A DNA stretch of 45,503 nucleotides from Oscillospiraceae bacterium (GTDB lineage: Bacteria; Bacillota; Clostridia; Oscillospirales; UBA644): the NCBI GenBank assembly GCA_015067305.1, contig SVMT01000016.1:1-45503 (forward strand). The letters run 5' to 3'. The notes beneath the pieces were generated by a model. The model made no database searches and was not told where the DNA came from. It was given only the letters and a program-made list of their open reading frames with translations. The translations under genes were made by a program, and so were the position numbers. Numbering within the stretch: the first letter of the stretch is position 1; every line of letters begins with the position of its first letter. Below, piece after piece: positions 43,052 through 45,503 of this stretch.

Positions 43052-43703
43052 ATCTGACTACGGAAGAGTGGCTGTAGATATAGAATTCTTCTTGGCTGGG
43101 CATCCATTTTTTTTCTTTAGGTGGAAATGTTGTGTCGAAAGCCTCGACAGCGGCGGAGTCTTCGCAACAATCGGCGGCAGTTGATGGTATGTACATCCAT
43201 TTTTTGCCGTCAAGTGCATTTGGAACGAGTTCGCAAACAAGAAGTGCTGTGGGGAAATTTCCGTCGAATATATAGCTGACGTTTTTCTTTTTACAGCTGA
43301 CAAAGCCGCGGCTGGCATAGTTTCCGGGATTTCCGAAGTTTATATTCACATCGTAGCCCATTTCGCGAGCCTTTGCAAAAGAATGTTCGATCAGCATTTT
43401 TCCCAGCTTTTGCCTTTGATATTCGGGAGCCACGCAAAGCGGCCCGAAAGAAAGTATTTCTTTACGGTCTCCGTTTTCGTCTTCGAGCCAAGCTTTAGTG
43501 TACATTATGTTTCCGCCAATTTTGCCGTCAAGTTCAATCACAAATGCCAGCTCCGGAATGAAATCGGGATGAGAGCGCATCATATGGACGAAATAATGCT
43601 CGTCAGCCCCCGGCTTGTAAACGTTCCAAAACGCCTCTCTGGTCAGTTCTTCAACTGCTCTGTAGTCTTTTTCTGTCTCTAAACGTATCGTTAAATTTTT
43701 CAT
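43050..43703 (-). CDS. GNAT-family N-acetyltransferase
   Basis: A protein of about 217 residues. The N-terminal R-L-E-T-E-K-D-Y-R-A-V-E-E-L-T-R-E-A-F is typical of GNAT proteins. Motif A is present as G-P-L-C-V-A-P-E-Y-Q-R-Q-K-L-G-K-M-L-I. N-P-G-N-Y-A-S-R-G-F matches motif B. I chose the ATG at 43703 because GGAGG lies 6-7 nt upstream; an ATG at 43736 lacks an RBS. The acceptor is unknown. Its roughly 150-nt leader can form two mutually exclusive hairpins. Confidence 0.88.
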   Translation of the reverse strand: MKNLTIRLETEKDYRAVEELTREAFWNVYKPGADEHYFVHMMRSHPDFIPELAFVIELDGKIGGNIMYTKAWLEDENGDRKEILSFGPLCVAPEYQRQKLGKMLIEHSFAKAREMGYDVNINFGNPGNYASRGFVSCKKKNVSYIFDGNFPTALLVCELVPNALDGKKWMYIPSTAADCCEDSAAVEAFDTTFPPKEKKWMPSQEEFYIYSHSSVVR

Positions 43704-43742
43704 TTTGTTACCTCCAATAATATTGTGACAGATCAATCTTAT

Positions 43743-43787
43743 GAGAGGTTTTGCGACGTTGTAGCAAACCTCTCGGTCACGCTACAA
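43743..43787 (-). promoter_or_regulatory. Alternative hairpins in the GNAT leader
   Basis: Pairing A: GAGAGGTTTTGC (43743-43754) with GCAAACCTCTC (43764-43774). Pairing B: TTGTAGC (43759-43765) with GCTACAA (43781-43787), perfect 7 bp. They share 43764-43765, so they cannot coexist in full. This resembles a switching leader but no known riboswitch class was recognised and no T run follows. Confidence 0.45.
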
Positions 43788-43859
43788 TCTCCAAGGTGTT
43801 GTTTTTCTTCAAACAGCATTCTCCAATAAAAAATATTCAAGCCATGGCTTGTAAGGTGT

Positions 43860-43888
43860 ATTATATCATATAAATATGAATATTTCAA
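43860..43888 (-). promoter_or_regulatory. Promoter of the GNAT gene
   Basis: On the minus strand TTGAAA (43883-43888), a 17-bp spacer and TATAAT (43860-43865). A 14-bp perfect palindrome, CAAGCCATGGCTTG, lies just downstream at 43838-43851. Confidence 0.75.
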
Positions 43889-43907
43889 CTATCTGATATG
43901 CAAAAGG

Positions 43908-43936
43908 TTGAAAAGTTCATGAAAATGTGTTATAAT
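43908..43936 (+). promoter_or_regulatory. Promoter of the VOC-family gene
   Basis: TTGAAA (43908-43913), a 17-bp spacer and TATAAT (43931-43936), 39 nt before the start. Confidence 0.8.
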
Positions 43937-43974
43937 AGAGTCATCAATAAATAAGACTTTGGCGGAGAAATAAT

Positions 43975-44337
43975 ATGAGATTGAAGAACATCCTGATCGT
44001 TGTTAAAGATATAGAGAAATCGAGAAAATTCTATCACGACTTGTTTGGTATAGATTTGGTGCTTGACAATGATGGCAATATGATTTTAACAGAAGGTCTT
44101 GTCCTGCAGGACGAGAAAATATGGAAATCGTTTTTAGATAGAGATATTGTTCCAAAGAGCAACTCTTGCGAATTGTATTTTGAGGAGCAGGATATCGAAT
44201 CATTTGTCCGAAAATTAGAAAGACTATACCCCACGATTGAATATGTAAATAAGCTTATGACACATAGTTGGGGGCAACGAGTGATTCGATTCTACGATTT
44301 GGACGGCAACTTGATCGAAGTGGGAACACCAATATAA
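43975..44337 (+). CDS. VOC-family (glyoxalase/bleomycin resistance-like) protein
   Basis: A 120-residue protein with the paired beta-alpha-beta-beta-beta motifs of the vicinal oxygen chelate superfamily. The N-terminal I-V-V-K-D-I-E-K-S-R-K-F-Y-H-D-L-F-G and the C-terminal R-V-I-R-F-Y-D-L-D-G-N-L-I-E-V-G are standard. Members are lyases, dioxygenases or antibiotic-binding proteins; the role here is not known. GGCGGAG precedes the ATG. Confidence 0.9.
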   Translation: MRLKNILIVVKDIEKSRKFYHDLFGIDLVLDNDGNMILTEGLVLQDEKIWKSFLDRDIVPKSNSCELYFEEQDIESFVRKLERLYPTIEYVNKLMTHSWGQRVIRFYDLDGNLIEVGTPI

Positions 44338-44443
44338 TCGTTAACTTCAGATTGGCGGGTAGCATTAAACAAAAAATTGGCTGACGAAATTGATCGTAAG
44401 CTCTCAAAATTATGTCAAAACAAGTAAAGATGATCAAGGCTGA

Positions 44444-44472
44444 TTGAAAAGTTTATAGAGATATGGTAAAAT
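44444..44472 (+). promoter_or_regulatory. Promoter of the alpha/beta hydrolase gene
   Basis: TTGAAA (44444-44449), a 17-bp spacer and TAAAAT (44467-44472), upstream of the GAAGGAG at about 44532-44537. Confidence 0.7.
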
Positions 44473-44544
44473 AAACTTGTTGATAATTTAGAGACATTTA
44501 ATGGTATATTTGTTGCGGCATTCTTTTGCCGAAGGAGTACAATA

Positions 44545-45481
44545 TGGCAAAATACAAAATAAGTAAAGAATTTTTCCGTTTTCGAATTTTACTCCTCCTA
44601 TCAGCGAGAAGTTTCTCGCTACGGCAGTACCTCATATGAAAACGCCTAAATTTATATTCAAGGATAAGTCTCTCGACGTGAACCGTCACGAGATCAAAAG
44701 CTATGACGGTGAGAAAATTGAATGTTTTTTGATGTCCCCGAAATCCATTACGAAAAATGCGCCGTGTTTGATCTATATTCACGGTGGTGGGTTTGTACTT
44801 GCGGCGGCAGGCTATCATTATAAAAATGCTATGAGGTACGCCAAAGAGGTTGGATGTAAGGTTGTATTCGTGAATTATAGACTTGCACCACAAAATCCCC
44901 ATCCTGTTTTTTTTGAAGACTGTTATGCGGCAATGTGTTGGACTTGTGATAATGCTGAAGAACTTGGCATTGATATTTCTCGCATTGGAATCGGCGGTGA
45001 CAGCGCAGGCTCAACTCTTGCAGTAGGCGTTTGTATGATGGCGAGAGACAGAAATCATCCTGTGAAATTCACTTTTCAGATGCTACCGTATCCTTATCTC
45101 GATGCTCGCAATAACAGCGAATCCTGTAAGAAATTTACCGACACGCCTATGTGGAATTCTACGCTTTCAAGCCGGATCTCCCCTATGACGAAGGCAGACA
45201 GAAGTCGCCCCGATTATGTCTACTATTCACCCGTTGAAGCCGAGAGTTTTGAGGGACTTCCTCCTGCCTATATTGAAACGGCGGAGTTCGACTGTCTCCA
45301 CGACGACGGCATTCTGTATGCCGAGAAGCTACGTGGGGAAGGCATTGAGGTCACGCTGAACGAAACCAAAGGCACGATGCACGGCTTTGATATTATGCAA
45401 AAAGCAAAAATAACAAAAGTGGCACTATCGGAGCGAATTGAATTTATGAAAAATCTTTTTTACTCGAAAAATGAAGGTTAA
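44545..45481 (+). pseudogene. Alpha/beta hydrolase (HSL-type esterase) with probable frameshift near 44587-44590
   Basis: The intact frame 44636-45481 (281 residues) is an HSL/Est-type esterase: oxyanion loop H-G-G-G at residues 49-52, nucleophile S121 in G-G-D-S-A-G, and a C-terminal acid and histidine (A-E-F-D, M-H-G-F). Upstream, an ATG at 44545 with an excellent GAAGGAG RBS encodes M-A-K-Y-K-I-S-K-E-F-F, which resembles the family N-terminus, but it ends at 44647. Removing one T from the run at 44587-44590 joins the two frames into one protein of about 311 residues (F-T-P-P-I-S-E-K-F-L follows). So the gene has a recent frameshift or a sequencing error; otherwise translation starts at 44636 without an RBS. 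Confidence 0.8.
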
Positions 45482-45503
45482 TGGTGATACGATATGGGAA
45501 ATA

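Noticed and set aside
44338-44427. Short reading frame of about 29 codons after the VOC gene, which looks helical and ends at 44427
   Set aside because: It has no start codon or RBS and no recognisable homology; it could be a remnant but nothing supports it.

Overview
The window looks like a chromosomal segment of an AT-rich anaerobic Firmicute, probably a gut or rumen clostridium (Oscillospirales/Lachnospirales type). This rests on glycyl radical enzymes (GREs), a class II GalT, an OFA transporter, a BlaI/BlaR1 pair, ECF sigma logic, strong GGAGG-like ribosome binding sites (RBS) and many sigma-A promoters with exact 17-bp spacers. Genus is not claimed. No phage, CRISPR array or complete insertion sequence was seen.

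Layout. (1) 1-5100: three tandem structured repeats, then a GRE with its radical-SAM activase and a MATE exporter, closed by a 151-bp tandem repeat of terminator-like hairpins. (2) 5100-8500, minus strand: an operon of a TIM-barrel sugar isomerase/epimerase-like protein, an FAD oxidoreductase and a cytoplasmic beta-helix (GH28-like) protein, divergent from an XRE-type regulator. (3) 9200-13100: a small membrane protein bracketed by a 39-bp direct repeat carrying promoter sequence, the TldD/TldE protease pair, and a chain of hairpins inside an outer stem. (4) 13100-16200: an OFA-type MFS transporter, tRNA-Leu(UAG), a remnant of a 23S-rRNA-intervening-sequence (IVP/four-helix-bundle) element lodged between the tRNA and its apparent promoter, and an orphan GspE/PilB-type ATPase. 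(5) 16200-22000, minus strand: a large HTH protein and an S41 peptidase sharing an operator-like promoter module, then BlaI and a BlaR1-type protein whose sensor half is three repeats rather than a penicillin-binding domain. (6) 22200-24800: an ECF sigma factor fused to about 650 residues of unknown soluble domains. (7) 24970-26870: galT-mgsA. (8) 27080-40600: a glycan catabolism region (GH32, GH28-like, GH95, an unassigned TIM-barrel glycosidase, GH42) followed by a second GRE without an activase, a DUF1349 protein and an amidohydrolase. (9) 40600-45500: MutT, GDPD, aldo/keto reductase, GNAT, VOC protein and an esterase with a probable frameshift.

How the parts may work together (inference). 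None of the glycosidases shows a signal peptide, so oligosaccharides are probably imported by a transporter outside the window and hydrolysed in the cytoplasm. Fucose-like, fructose, galactose and uronate units would be released; GalT feeds galactose into glycolysis and MgsA vents triose phosphate. The two GREs may handle sugar-derived or plant-derived small molecules, with one activase possibly serving both. A -10 hexamer plus dyad upstream of the first GRE recurs just after the second, which hints at common control.

Strongest leads: the ECF-sigma fusion with its candidate autoregulatory promoter, the IVP element in a tRNA leader, the multi-hairpin element at 12.75-13.03 kb, the GRE with a Cys-Asn-Gln active-site motif, the BlaR1 with a novel sensor, and the TACAC-N8-GTGTA module.
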